This document shows positions 35,777 through 47,897 of a stretch of 64,000 nt of DNA, one piece after another. The translations under genes were made by a program, and so were the position numbers. The DNA lies in NCBI GenBank assembly GCA_013368315.1, contig JAACJM010000003.1, positions 682,001 through 746,000 of the forward strand, given 5' to 3'. The DNA comes from Tetrapyrgos nigripes (lineage: Eukaryota > Basidiomycota > Agaricomycetes > Agaricales > Campanellaceae). How positions within the stretch are numbered: the stretch's first letter is position 1; every line of letters starts with the position of its first letter. The notes under the pieces were generated by a model. The model made no database searches, had not been told where the DNA came from, and worked only from the letters and a program-made list of their open reading frames with translations.

Positions 35777-37907
35777 TATGCACCAGGATACCCTTTTACC
35801 ATTGACGACATTGACGAGCCTGTGTATCCATATTCCCCAGGTCCATTTTTCTGTTGTATCGTAACTCGATCTATACATTTTTGACATGACCAGCAGTCTT
35901 CGGAATGTTTCGACTCTCAAGAGACAAGTCGGCTCCTTGAAGGAATCGTCACTGTTCTCCCAAACCGTGATACGCAGACAGTGGTCTGAACTCTTTACAG
36001 CCTGCTTCTTTACCAATCGACAACGGTGATGGTTTTTTGCTCGGGATTGGGATATACATAACTTTTGGAGGAGTTGTAACGAAGAACATTCCCAGTTCTT
36101 CGTCAACTCCGATCAGAAGGATTCAAGCAGCCACTCGTTTCCCCTTCTCTCTTCCTATATGCGAGGTGCCACCTTTCCGTGCAATTGCTCAGATATTTCA
36201 AACATTGCTGCCAGCACCAAGCACCGATTACCCAAACCCTGATCAAAGACCCCCACACTGCGATTCTGTCAAGGGCCATGTCTCTCCTGTTCTGCCGCCT
36301 GGCTGTCAGTCGTCGTAAACGAACTCATCAAGGCAGTAAAATCCCTAGCATCAGGCAGACCTCTACGGAAAACTGAAGTGTCTGATGATTCGACGTTCGC
36401 ACGCCAATGCGAAGTCTTTCCCCCTCTCATTGGTACCGTTGAGATTCCAGTTCTTATGGTCCGTCGGTTCCGTCGTAGCCCATTCACAACTTTGGCATAC
36501 ACGCAACCCCAATACCAAGATCTCTAAACAATAAACGAGAACCACGTTCAGCACTAAAAGTGAATTTCATATAATCGGATTTTGTTGTGCTGTGGAAGAT
36601 CTTGGAAGATCTGTTGTTGATGAGGTACGCATCCGGATCTCTTGTTCTAATCAGGCGCCAAAGAAAATCACCAGATCAGCCTGATTAGATATAGGCAGTG
36701 ACGACGCAAGCCAGTCTTCAAGCCAAGTTCCAGACTTGAAAACAGAACAGAACGTATTCCAGGAAGTGTCATACCCTTTTCTTCAAGCCTCAGGCCTCAG
36801 GCGCTGACTGTGCTTTCTTTGCCAGTGGTCCGCAACATGCGACGTAGCCACAGCGCACTAACACAAAACTTTCTTGTCACCCTCGAACCCTCGAACTATG
36901 GTCCTCAGGTCGGACGGAGCTACAGTCCCAAAGAAGGAAATTTGATTCAAGCCCTTCGCATGGCTAAGGCTGCCATGCAACGAGCTTTGTGCATGGTACA
37001 TTACTCCTTCACTTCGACCCACAGCGCTAAACTAAATGCACATACATAGCAGACGATACAGTGGGTCCCTATTTTACCTACGTACTCGAGCCTCGTGTAT
37101 GTCGTATTGAGATATTGTGTATGTAGTTGGGACTCGGTCGGCTATTTTCTATCCGTAAATCTCGGATTAGCTTATAAGAAGACCAAATGACAATAGTAGT
37201 TACTGCCACTGATCAATCAGGTCTTTGTTTTTTTAAAGGTTTTTTAAGTGCATTTTCACAGATACATAGACAGACGATCGCGAGCGGGACGTCGGTTCGT
37301 GTCGGTCTCAGCCCAAAAGTAGTTTGGCCTTTGCATTCCATATTTTACTTGAAAAATCCTGCGTTCCTCTTGAGTCTTACATATCTCGGAATGCTATTAT
37401 GTAGTACAACGCATTGTCACCCGATTTACCTCAGAAATACGTCGGTTGAGCCAAACGTATTTCAGAGTCAAAGACTACATTGTCAATGGTATATGCATGC
37501 TCCGCAAAGAACCCTTGGCCATCAGCCTTTCAAGTCAACCTCCATCAACAATCACTCAAAAGGTGGGCATATCTGCAAATGTGATTTTCTGACCATGCTC
37601 TTTTCCCGCTCGCACTGCAGGTCGGTGACAGGATTGTGATCCATCATCTGGCAAAGTGCGATCTCGGCGTGGGCTTGGATCAAAGCGATGGATACAAAAT
37701 GGGGATATGCTTCAGAACCGACTCTCGGGCGGCAGGCAACACTCAAAAGACAATAAACGGACTACAGATGAAATTGGAACACAATTACTGCAATGGATCT
37801 GTAACTTTGGGTCAGAGATCCCTTTCTGGGATATCCCACCATGTATCGCCGATTGTGTACTGGTTAAAAGAGCTCCTCTAAACTCCTGTACGCTTTAGCT
37901 TCTGTTC
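35777..37907. other. 2.1 kb with decayed coding-like fragments
   Basis: No intact gene is seen. Plus-strand fragments in different frames look coding-like. One set covers 35890-36110, encoding LRNVSTLKRQVGSLKESSLF and RRQWSELFTACFFTNRQ. Another covers 36290-36525, encoding VVVNELIKAVKSLASGRPL and VFPPLIGTVEIPVL. They are separated by stop codons and frame changes. A second cluster of open frames lies at 37187-37898 (up to 150 codons) without recognised motifs. I cannot identify the parent genes; these could be relics, or exons of an unrecognised gene. Confidence 0.4.
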
Positions 37908-39055
37908 ATGTCCCCCTACACTCCCCGCCCTTTCCCTCCTCCTTCTTTGAATGGTGTTCCTCTCGAGTATATATTGGACCAACTGCGTAATTTGGCACCT
38001 CATTATTGGAATCAGACAGAGTCTGCGGATTGTACTATAGGTGAGTATAGTCTGTTTCTTGACCATTCCTTCTTGATACTCACCTCTTTTGTTCCAGTCA
38101 TACCAGTACCTTATATTCACTACACAGATGCAGTCGCTTCGACAGCTTCGCATGATCCTTCTGGTTTGGGTCGCAGAGTGACTGAACCTGCATTAAACTT
38201 CCTTCCACGCATGAACATAAAGGTTGGCAGCTTACACTTTGTCGGTCTGTGTAACTTCTGACTTTGATGTAGCTACACAGTGATTTTCTTTCTGCACATT
38301 CGCATTTTCTTCGAGCCTTATTCGCCGGAGCTTCTCCTTTGGACCTTGTCGACACTTCTTCGTCGCAGTTCAACACCTCCTCTACGTCTCCTTCCAGCGG
38401 GTTCTCGTCTTCCTCCGCATCACGCTACGACATACCTTCCAACCTTCTTCCCCATGTCCTACCATCGTCAACATCAGACCATCCAGTCATCTTCCTCCCT
38501 GTTCCCGATCCCTCTTCTATCAGACTCCTCTTTCATTGGATCTACTTCGGCAAGACAGAGTTCATAGAAGAAGCTCTGAATGCGGGTGTCATTGAATGGG
38601 AGGGCATCGCAAGGAATGTGGAATACCTCGGTTTGCCCACCGAGATCAAGCTTTTCTTGGGTTGGTGGTACGGCCGATGGAGATCCCACAGAATACGTTA
38701 TGTCCGTTCTTGGAACCAGTTCCCTTATACAGCATATTCCTTCTATGCTTCCGCTTGTCGAGGAGAGGAAGATGAATGGAGTGATTCGGACACTGCGTAC
38801 AGCGATGAAGATGACGGGGAGGACGAAGACGATAGCTATGACTCGGACGTTGCTGATGATGATTCGGTCACTGTCGAGGACGAGGACATGGATGTGAAGG
38901 ATCATGCTGCTCCTAAAAGCAAGGAAGCCGAAGACTTGCCCTGGAGGGGTCGTTCTAGGGCCGTCAAAGGTCTTTCTTGGCCCCTTCAGGAGTCGGAACA
39001 GCTGCAGCGACAACTGCGCAGCGATTCTGTGACTTCTGATGTTCTTCCACGTTGA
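37908..39055 (+). CDS. BTB/POZ-like protein with acidic C-terminus
   Basis: Three exons join in frame. The first starts MSPYTPRPFPPPSLNGVP and ends at a GTGAGT donor near 38040. The second encodes VIPVPYIHYTDAVASTAS and ends near 38222. The third encodes KLHSDFLSAHSHFLRALFAG onward. The LHSDFL..SHFLRALFAGASPLDL block resembles the first helices of a BTB fold (substrate adaptor or dimerisation domain). IRLLFHWIYFGKTEFIEEAL resembles the later BTB helices, separated by a Ser-rich insert. The C-terminal third is highly acidic (runs of D and E near 38760-38900). It ends DSVTSDVLPR with TGA at 39053-39055. BTB is a moderate-confidence call; no catalytic function is suggested. Confidence 0.7.
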
Positions 39056-40822
39056 TGAGCTTCTCCCCTTTCGACTTTCCTCCTGTTTCTTTTTTTGTTT
39101 CGTCCTTCATTCTCGGCATTCACGCTGTCTGTTTTCTCTGCTTCTCACGTTATCTTTATTGGTTGGACCTTGCTCACTGGCACATTAAAGTCTATCATTA
39201 TTCGTTCTTCATCCCATGCGTTACTTTATCATGATTGCTGTGTTCTAGTTCTGGCTTGCCCTTTCCTTGCGAGGACTTTGTCTTGGATTGAAAAACCATT
39301 ACCACAACCACTCACTCGGCTTTACGATCACCACACATTCGTTTATACCTTCGATTTTCGATCTTCTACCATGGATGACGACTGTAACATGTTAAAACTA
39401 CCGTATACTAAGGAAGTGTATTATCATACAATCTACTACTTGTGTTGTGAAAGGCTTATAGAAGGATTCTATAGACATCTCTCAAATTCACTTGGGATTG
39501 ACTATGATGAGCGTCTTCAGCATTGCCAATATGGCTACAAAGATACACAATAGGTTTGAATTTGACTTGGAATTTGGCGTATGAGCGGACTACGTACTGC
39601 GTAGGACCGCATCCCACGCGCCAACGAAAGAACAATTAAGAGACTTTGCAACTCGAGCCGGATGCATTATCACAGAAGACAATAAACGTCGTTGAGCGTT
39701 CAACGTTCACTACTAACGACTGTGATCAGGTGTTTACCGAGTTGTAAATTGTAATGGGTATGCTCTTGATCCGCGCCCGAGTGAACTGTCGTATGGATAT
39801 CGACAGTCGTCAAGTCTGACGACGTCCTTACGTCTGACACTGGTATCTTGTGAGCTGTCTTCCGAGGCTGTTATCTCCGCAGATGGACACTTTCGAGTTT
39901 CGCATCGCAATGATGAATTTCTAATGCTCGGCAGAGCCATGCACATACTTGTCATTGACTGTTCTACCTGTAACATCAAAAGACTGGATACCTTTAAAAG
40001 AATATTGCCAAAAGCAAGACTGAAAACAAAAGGGGATGGAGGACAAAAGAAAAAGATGAATGCAATTGAAAATTGGAGCCGGTCAGGAAAAAGACAAAAA
40101 GACCACAAGAAAGGAAATGAGAAAAATTCCAAGTATTGTAAAGTCAGCTAGAAGTCATGAGCCTGGTGAAGAGGAGCACGTATCAGGTCTCACGAAGGTG
40201 CGTCTTTCTTTGGGAACGAACAGTGTATAATGGGAAAACAGAGCGGGCGGCGGAAAAAATATATGCGAAACCCATCAGCAAGTGGTTACCAGGACATATA
40301 GACATTGGAGGCTCACGCTTTGGCGGAATCTTCCGTACTTCTCCTGAGCTGTCACGAATAACGCCAACAAAGGAACATAGCAAAGATTGAGGAGGCTGAG
40401 AGAGCTTTGACACTCCAATTTACCGGACCAGGGGAGTCACAATAGAGAGCGCTAGTAGAACTGCGAAGTCGCTCGGTAAATGGTACATTGTTCGCCAGGT
40501 TTGTCTCTTAGGGGATAAGCGTCTAGACCTCCCGAGGTCCGAAGGACGTCGATATCGATGTCATTCTGAGTCGAAAAATGGCGGGAAACCATTGTTACCT
40601 GAAATGGTCGAGGACGTCAAATGGGGTTCAGTGGCCTCTAGCATATGAAAGCGATGCATTCCGCGCAGAATGATGGAGATCCAAGTGTGTCGGAGGAGAA
40701 ATCGCGTGTTTCATCCAGCTCGAAAAGTAGAACAATGCAGCAGCAACTCGAGAAATGAAAAGGCATCCACCGGAATTTTCCCTCGAACTGGATATGGGGG
40801 GTCATTCACCAGTTGACGTTGA
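39056..40822. other. Gene-free left flank of the mobile-element island
   Basis: 1.77 kb without a recognised gene. An open frame at 39371-39553 (MDDDCNMLKLPYTKEV) shows no family signature. From 39960 to 40140 the sequence is A-rich on the plus strand. No tRNA or long repeat was seen. Confidence 0.45.
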
Positions 40823-41787
40823 GGGGTTAGACACGGCCGTAGGTCATGGTGGTTGTTAGACCAGTCTAAGACAAGCAACACGACATACTTTGACAACCGG
40901 GTCACCACCGATGGTACCCTGGGGGACATATTCCGGATCTTCACCGACAAGAAGCTAACACCCTCAGACTACACACCAGATAACCAAATCATACACACAC
41001 CCATGTCAGAGCCAACAATTGTCGGGACGGACGGCTCCTGCATAAACAACGGATGTGAAAATGCAGCCGGTATTTTCTTTGCAGCCGAAGACGCCCGGAA
41101 CCATGCACTGAAAGTACCATCGCAGATTGGCGACACACATATAACGCAATCGAATCAGACTGGTGAACTCCTAGCTGCAAAAACGGCAGCAGAAATAGTT
41201 TCTGTGGATACAGAGCTTGAACTCGAGACTGACTCGAAATACGTGATAGGACACCTCACCTTAAGTTTGCAAAGAATGGAAGATGAAGGATACATAGGTA
41301 CCCCGAACGCAAGGCTAATTCAAACTACCGTTGCACGCTTTAGACAGCGAAAAGAAGCTACACGGATATACGCTGGGTAAAAGGACACAGCGGCCACACT
41401 CGCAATGAAGGCGCTGATCGACTGGCGGCGGAGGCTATTGAAAAGGACGAAGAGATGGTTGACCTCTCCATCCCGAGAACGTTGCAAATAACTGGAGCAA
41501 AACTCAACAAAATGACCCAAGCATTAGCATATAGAGCCATCCGTATTCGTAAGACCCAAGCAGAGAAGAAAGGAAGAGAACGAACGGAAGAGAGTATCCT
41601 ATTTGTGAAGGATGAGATTGAGGAAAAATTCTCATATAGACCTCTACAGGGTGCAATATGGAAATCGATCCGCTCTAAAGACCTAGAGAGAAAGACCAGA
41701 TACTTCCTATGGATGACAATACATGATGCTTACCTGACAGGCTCCCTCACACCCAGCAGTAACCAATATTCACTCGTCAAAAGTTAG

Positions 41788-41962
41788 TTAGGAAAGGTCG
41801 AGCTTTCGAGCGACCAGGAAACTCGTTTGGAAACGAAAGGTTTTCGTGCTTCAGAAATCTATCGGAAGCGGATCCGAGCCAATCGGATCGCTTGCCGAAG
41901 GCTTCGGAAATTTAAAGTTTTCGAATCCGTTTCCGAGCACCAGAGATTTGATGTTTCCCAAC
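41788..41962. other. Palindrome-rich insert inside the element
   Basis: 175 bp between the RNase H part and the 779-bp element, with many short palindromes: GTCGAGCTTTCGAGCGAC, CCGAAGGCTTCGG and TCGGATCCGA-like segments. It is not continuous with the retroelement frame. It may be the end of a further element. Confidence 0.4.
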
Positions 41963-42741
41963 TACAGTCATGTACCGGTCCTTGAGACACTAATTTGAAT
42001 TCTGTCTCTAATACTCAAAACACTGCAAATATACCAAATCTTTTCTTCTCGGCTACTTTAGCAAACCTTAAGGCATATTTTAAGCTACAGTAAGTGGTAG
42101 ATAAGAGTAGTGTAAGTTGCAGTAGGAATATTTCTTCAAGAAAGTCCAAATGTCACGCTTTCGGGCTCCTTGAGACACTGTGACAATGTTAGGTAAGCGG
42201 CCTCAATCCTCGTCCATAGTGTTCCCTGGGCCGACCAGTTTTCTGCTTAGACATGTCATGGGCCTTCTTTGGTTAGACTGTGCCTTTCCTACTGCAATGG
42301 AGATGCTCAAATGAGAAGATTATGTGGAGAATGAAGTGGAAATGATCGAAATACTTCCCATGGTCGCGTTGAGCTGTCACGCTTTTTGCGACCTTTTTTT
42401 CGAGAGCCTCCTGCTACATTGTTTATAGGTCTACTGCTTAAAAAAGTATTGGTACTTCAAGTTATAATCCATATCTTCATGATCAGGCCAAATTTGGGAC
42501 CAAAAACCACCCTTAAAATGTCTCCAGACGCATCCCAAAATTTGACGCGTCTCAAAATGAGTCAATTTAGACATCCATCTGGGCACTACACCCACACATC
42601 TCACTCATGATGGCCAAGTCTTTCACAAAAGGCAAAGCAAGTGTATATCTATATATTTGACTAACCTAGAGAAAGAGAGATAGTAATTATGAGATATATG
42701 TAGATCTTTACGAGTGTCTCAAGGACCGGTACATGACTGTA
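41963..42741. mobile_element. 779-bp non-autonomous element with perfect 29-bp terminal inverted repeats
   Basis: Left end 41963-41991 and right end 42713-42741 are exact reverse complements (29 bp, beginning TACAGTCATGTACCGGTCCT). If the outer TA is the target duplication, the element is TA-flanked with ends CAGTCATG..., as in Tc1/mariner-type DNA transposons and their MITEs. No transposase is encoded; the longest frame (42386-42610) has no motif. An internal copy of the subterminal sequence CTCCTTGAGACACTG occurs at about 42168-42182. The element lies between the two halves of the RNase H element. Confidence 0.85.
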
Positions 42742-43111
42742 ACTTCTGACCACGGAATATTGGTTACTACTGGGTGTGCCTATGGGACCATTATCGTAAT
42801 GCAGAAACACAAGAACGTAAATATTGCGCACACGATCGGAAGACTAAAAGCCTCGCACACATACAGCCTTCACAACGATAGAAATACAAGCACGCTGGGC
42901 CAGAACGATAAACGAACGTCTACAATTAGATAGACGAATGACAAACCCAAAATATGGCTGCAAGGGCATCTCCCCCAATGTAGTGAAAAATACATGGAGA
43001 GGCGTGCTTACCAACGAAGACAATCTGCCCGACGACTGGGTTGGAAATACCGGGGTTTTAGTGGGTATTGAGTCGGACTTGCGCAGGAGAACGGGAACTA
43101 GAGAAAGGTAG

Positions 43112-43492
43112 GTGATGATGCTAGTTCTGAATCTGACTCCGAGTCCCACACATTATGCGTAAATGCATTTCCTCGGGGAGGATTCCAATCAGGCGACGGT
43201 CTTCTATTCGGCAATATGGTTATTATGTACTATGCTCTTATGCTTATGCTAACGTTAAGCAAGGTTGAAATCCCTTGCACAGACTGCAGGTTTGTCGTAT
43301 CACTGTATCACTGATGACATTGTCGTTGGGATACGGCGACATAACGCTCCTCCTCCAAAAAAAGAAAAAAAATAGACCAGCCTAAGACAGGTGATCGCGT
43401 GAAATTATTGGGCGTAACTTGTAAACATAGCCGACAAATAGCTGAGCTAATTACTCTTAATTCTCATCTACTGTCTCATCCGATTTTGCAGT
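43112..43492. other. Intergenic, right flank of the element and chromodomain promoter
   Basis: 380 bp with no exon. It contains an A-rich stretch near 43359-43372 and the presumed promoter of the chromodomain gene. Confidence 0.5.
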
Positions 43493-46400
43493 ATGGGAAG
43501 GTCAAGGAAAAAGGCCAGAGTCCAAAAGATGCAAGAAGAGGAGGAGCAAGAGTCAGACAAAGTACCAATCTACGAAGTTGGTGAGCTTTGCTGTTGTCAG
43601 TCTATGTGTTTCTCTTATCATTAACTCTCTTTCAGAGGTCATAACCAGTGCCAGAGTCAACGAAGATGGAGAATGGGTGCGTCTGTTCTTCCTCCTACGA
43701 TTGCACTGATTCGAAATTCTATGTTTCAGGAGTATTATGTCAAAGTAATCTCAATTTCCAAGCCAACTATCTCTTTGTCTGACAACGTGTTTAGTGGCAC
43801 GGGTATGGTCCTGAAGAAGACTGGTATGCGCAATGAATTTATCCATGGGGCACCCGTGCTCATTTCATGCTAGCTGGGAGCCCGCAGAAAATGTCAAGAA
43901 TTGCACGAGACTTCTCAAAGCTTTTTGGAAGGAAGTGGGAGTTGACAGCGAGGACTACTTTCCTGGATACGTGACTTCGGCCAGTAAAGAGTGGATAGGT
44001 GCGTTGCTTCTTGTAAGAGTTGGGTATTTCGGACTTATCGCCGATAGCAAGAGAACGAAAACGTGCCCAAAAGGAGTTTTCTCTCGACAGAAAAGGTATG
44101 GAGAAGAGAGCCAAACGACAAAGAGAGGAAATTAGCAAAGCAGCTAAGAAAGCAGTACGTCCGTCGTCGAAAGGGTTACAGTCCTGACCAGTGATGTCGC
44201 ACAAGGATAAATCAGGTGATCTCACCGACGAGGAGCGGCCGAAAAAGAAGTCAACCCTTTTGTCAAGGGGTAAAGTAAAGAGCAGAGCTGTAGGTCACAG
44301 ATTAATTGACGTCGTATCATCGCTGACCACCTCATCATTCAGAGCATTGGTTCACTGGAACCTGTTGCAGGACAAAACAGGCTATCAAGGAAACGGAAAA
44401 GGGGCGACTCGGATTCCGAGTCTGAGTCTAGTTCTGATGCGGCTTCCTCTAGTTCTGAAGATGTCAGAATGTGCCTCTCGATATCTTGATTCGTGTCTGA
44501 CGACATCTCCATAGACACCTCTTTCTCTCAGGAAACAGTCCCAGGATAAACATGCATCCCGAAGCACTGGAGCAGTGAGTTTTCACTCGCCTGTATGATT
44601 GTAACAAGCGTTGCTGAACATCGTGGTCTCTAGTCTCGTGAGCCCAGCGTATCTACGGCTGGAGGAAAGGCAAATGTCTGTCTTCAGAATACGCCTTTTC
44701 AAAAATAATGAATCATTTTCTATAGGTCAGAAAGAATACTTTCCTCAGTAGTTCTGTCCCCGAAAAAGGAGGAACCAAAGGCAAACAAGTGAGGGCTCCG
44801 GTTGTTTTCAGTCTATTGCCATTCAAGTCTCGCCTTAGGCAACTGCTCCAGGAACTGCCAAAGCTAAGACCACTGAGGCTGAGCCTGCAGCATCGCAATC
44901 CAAGAAAGGGAAAGGGAAAGAGGTATGCTTCCAAATTATGCAGTGGCACTTCCTGATGTCTTATTGCTACAGAAAGCACCTGATGATCCTGCTTCGCTAT
45001 TCTCTGATGAATTCGAATCCAGCTCACCCCAAAGGCCGCCACCGCCATCTAATAAACCCGCAAAGCCTTCGCTCACACGTCTCTCAATACCAGACAGCAC
45101 GAGAACCTCTGCTCCTAATTCAACCACTTCGCTACCCGGAAGGACAAATAAGCCCGCCTCCTCCACTTCAGCATTACTTCCGAAGAAGCCCAAGCCGACC
45201 TTTCCAACACAGGCTTCTGGGCCAGCCAGTGCTGGATCTAGTCCAGCTTCACTCTTACCTGGAAGGTCAGATACCAAGTCGGCCAGTTTGACTCCCAACA
45301 TCCCCAGCAAGACGACTGGCTCCTTGCAACAACAGTCCAACGGTCAAGATACGTCCCATGTCGCTGGAAGCAGCCTCTCGACAAAGCAACGTCTGTTCCG
45401 GATGGCAGTGACGCCGCAAAATCCGAGAGAACAATTCCAAGCCGGCACAAAAAAGCCATCGCTTAGTGGCTTGAACTTCAGAAAGCATTCCACCGCAAGT
45501 TCAACGAACAATTCGCCATCGATTCCGTTCCAGTCCCCCGCTGTAGCGCAGGACCCGAGGCTTCGAAAGACTGCTGCGTCAACAATGCCACCGCCGGCTT
45601 CAACAGCGATGTCACCTAATCGCGTCACTGACTCTTCGTTTGTTTCATCACCAGTCGACGATTTGTTTGACGATGCCATGATTCCCACGTTCTTCGAGCA
45701 GGTACCGGGACCTCAATCTGTTCTCACCCCTCCTACTGCACAGTATGTTATTGTCGTGTGGTTTCAGCCCTTCACTAACCATAATTTGATCTAGACCGCA
45801 GCCAAGTGCGGGGGAGGCGGAGAACTTTTTGAATTCGATGGTGTAAGTCACATTGCGATGTGGACTCGCCGTCATATTGATCCTTCTCTAGCCTCCCTTC
45901 GGTGGAAAGTGACCAAGAGAGAGCCGCTGCGTCTGCGTCTGCACCTCGTCCTCCAGGAAATATTCCAAGCGCTGCTTCCATTTTCCTTGCTTCACACAGG
46001 TCAGTCGCTTTTTGCATTGGTTTAAAACTAGTATCCTGACCCCCTCGCGAACAGGATATCCAAGAAATGGAAATGGACAGGCAAAATCGAATTGCAGCGT
46101 GAAGACGAAGTGGTAGTCTTATGCGAGGAAGCTACTTTGACTGACACAACTCAAGTTGTCCCACAAGGCATGCCGTTCCTTGTCGCGATGCCAGAAGCCC
46201 TCAAGAGCATCCGGTTCACCTCTTTTCTCCAACTCGATCATCTTGACAGTGTTTTGCTGGCTTGCAAACCTGTGCAACAGCTAGCACGCCTGAGCGCTGA
46301 AGACGACGCTGGAAAGAAGGCACTAGGAAAATTGGCCAGATTTATCTCTGCCAAGCAACTTGTAAGTTATCATTGTTACATCTGATGTAGCATACTTATC

Positions 46401-47897
46401 TTCTTCGAGCCTGTACTCGTCCCGATTATTTTAGACAGCAGGCACGTCGCCCAGGTTGTCGTTTTCCCCCCAGAAATGCAGGCCTTATACAGACGTTTCC
46501 AAGTCCCACCGGAGTATAAGACTAGTATCCTCGTTGCCGCACTTTTACCTTGGACTCTGGACTCGCCGGATCAGACACGGCTGGTACAGGCACAGAACTC
46601 GAGGAACAAAGGCGAACGCGAGAAGGACCCCAATTTCTGGCCAGAAGGCTTGATCCGGAGAGAGCCTGCCCTCAAGCAAGCCATTCGAATGCTGGAATAT
46701 CCTCATTGGCTTCACTCCTACATGGGTTTTGCCGAAAGGACTTTCGCAATCTGGTCAGACGAAAAGCAGTTCAGGACCAAGAACCTCGAAAGTGACCTAC
46801 TTCGGGACATTCTCAAAAAGTATAACCAAACCCGCGAAGTGGTTCTCAGTGATTCCACTCAGCTCACATTGAAAGCTGTTTTCGTACATATCTCTGCCCT
46901 GCGCAATTTGTCAAAGCTTCCCAAGCTGATTGAACTCCGGTCGCATAAACTGGAGACGATGTTCATTCTATTTGGTACCAGTCCTTGCTACAGCCATCAT
47001 CATTGGGGATTTCACGAGCTATACCCTATTGGCAAGTACTCTTTGTCCATCAGATTTCATACGGTAGCTGATAACTGTGAACAGGTGGTATACTAACATT
47101 CACAGCCAGTGTTCTCGTTGACGACTCGATTTCCATCCTCGAGAAAATCAACGAGGTTGACGACCATAAGCTTTGGCTTGGGTATCTCATTCCTTCCGTC
47201 CTTGGGATGGCTGTCAAACTGCACTATCGCGACCAGGATCCTTTGGTAGCTTTTGACAAGTACGTCGCCTTGCTGAATCAATTCGGATCTTCTGACTCTG
47301 TCGTAGCGACAAATTCGTCTTCCACTTCCTCCTGACTGCTATTGACGAGGGCAAGATTTCGTTGATGCGAGCTCCTCCGCAGAAACACACTTCCAGTCTC
47401 CCACCTCTTACCAACAGCGCCACTCCGCAAAACCTGAAAGATTGGCAAGCAACTTCCGAGAAACTCCTCGTACGTGAAGAAGGCCATCTAGCGTGGAAGT
47501 CCAAAGCCGATGACTGGATAATGGAACAAGCTAAATCTGTGTTACGGGGCCCGCGAGAAATCTTGGATTATTGTCTTAAAGAATTCTGGGCGAAGTACGC
47601 CAATGTTCCTGAAACAGAGTGGCAAAGTACCCTTGAAGCGGAAATTTCTGCAGATTTGGAAGTGATGCAAGTACAGCCTGCAATTATGCATGAGTATCGG
47701 AGATTTGTCGTTCTCAAAGCTGAGAGGGATCACAATATCAAAGGGGACCGTGATGGGGTGCGTTGGATGCTTTTCTTTTTCTGCTTTGAGCCAAACTGAT
47801 GATAGGTAATTTTCGACAGTTTGAGTGGGTGACATGTAACGAGTTCAAGTTTAGAGATCAGTCTGACGACCTCATGAGGCCTGAGAACCTGTACTAG
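43493..47897 (+). CDS. Chromodomain protein with large uncharacterised C-terminal region
   Basis: The gene starts MGRSRKKARVQKMQEEEEQE and soon enters an HP1-like chromodomain assembled from several small exons: VPIYEVEVITSARV, then EYYVKWHGYGPEEDSWEPAE and NVKNCTRLLKAFWKEVG. The aromatic cage residues (Y, W, W/Y) that bind methyl-lysine are present. A basic coiled segment follows (ARERKRAQKEFSLDRKG, KRQREEISKAAKKA), then an acidic Ser/Glu tract, then a Ser/Pro/Thr-rich disordered stretch (44950-45720). The C-terminal 500 residues look globular: FLASHRISKKWKWTGKIEL, MPEALKSIRFTSFLQLDHL, YRRFQVPPEYKTSILVAALL, HHWGFHELYPIGGILTFTAS and DPLVAFDNDKFVFHFLLTAI. No chromo-shadow domain or enzyme motif is recognised. 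The stop is TAG at 47895-47897. Heterochromatin binding is inferred. I join both halves as one gene because exons connect in frame, but two genes split near 44,600 are possible. Confidence 0.75.

Larger units (their letters stand above)
40823..43111 (+). mobile_element. Broken RNase H-bearing transposable element, split by other sequence
   Basis: Two separated parts look like the C-terminal portion of a retroelement protein common in Agaricomycetes. Part 1 (40823-41787) carries an RNase H fold: TDGSCINNGCENAAGIFF, NQTGELLAAKTAAEIV, LETDSKYVIGHLTLSL and WVKGHSGHTRNEGADRLAAE, so the four acidic catalytic residues are visible. It continues to RKTRYFLWMTIHDAYLTGSL. A frameshift near 41355 separates the third and fourth motifs. 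Part 2 (about 42860-43111) encodes QARWARTINERLQLDRRMTN, SPNVVKNTWRGVLTNEDNLP and DDWVGNTGVLVGIESDLRRR, then a stop at 43109-43111, which is the typical end of these proteins. The expected Cys-rich segment between the parts is missing and replaced by unrelated DNA. No reverse transcriptase domain is found upstream, so the copy is truncated and dead. Confidence 0.85.

Noticed and set aside
35537..36106. 189-codon minus-strand open frame
   Set aside because: It runs antisense through exons 2 and 3 of DAD3, whose spliced sense protein is clearly recognisable. The antisense text shows no family.
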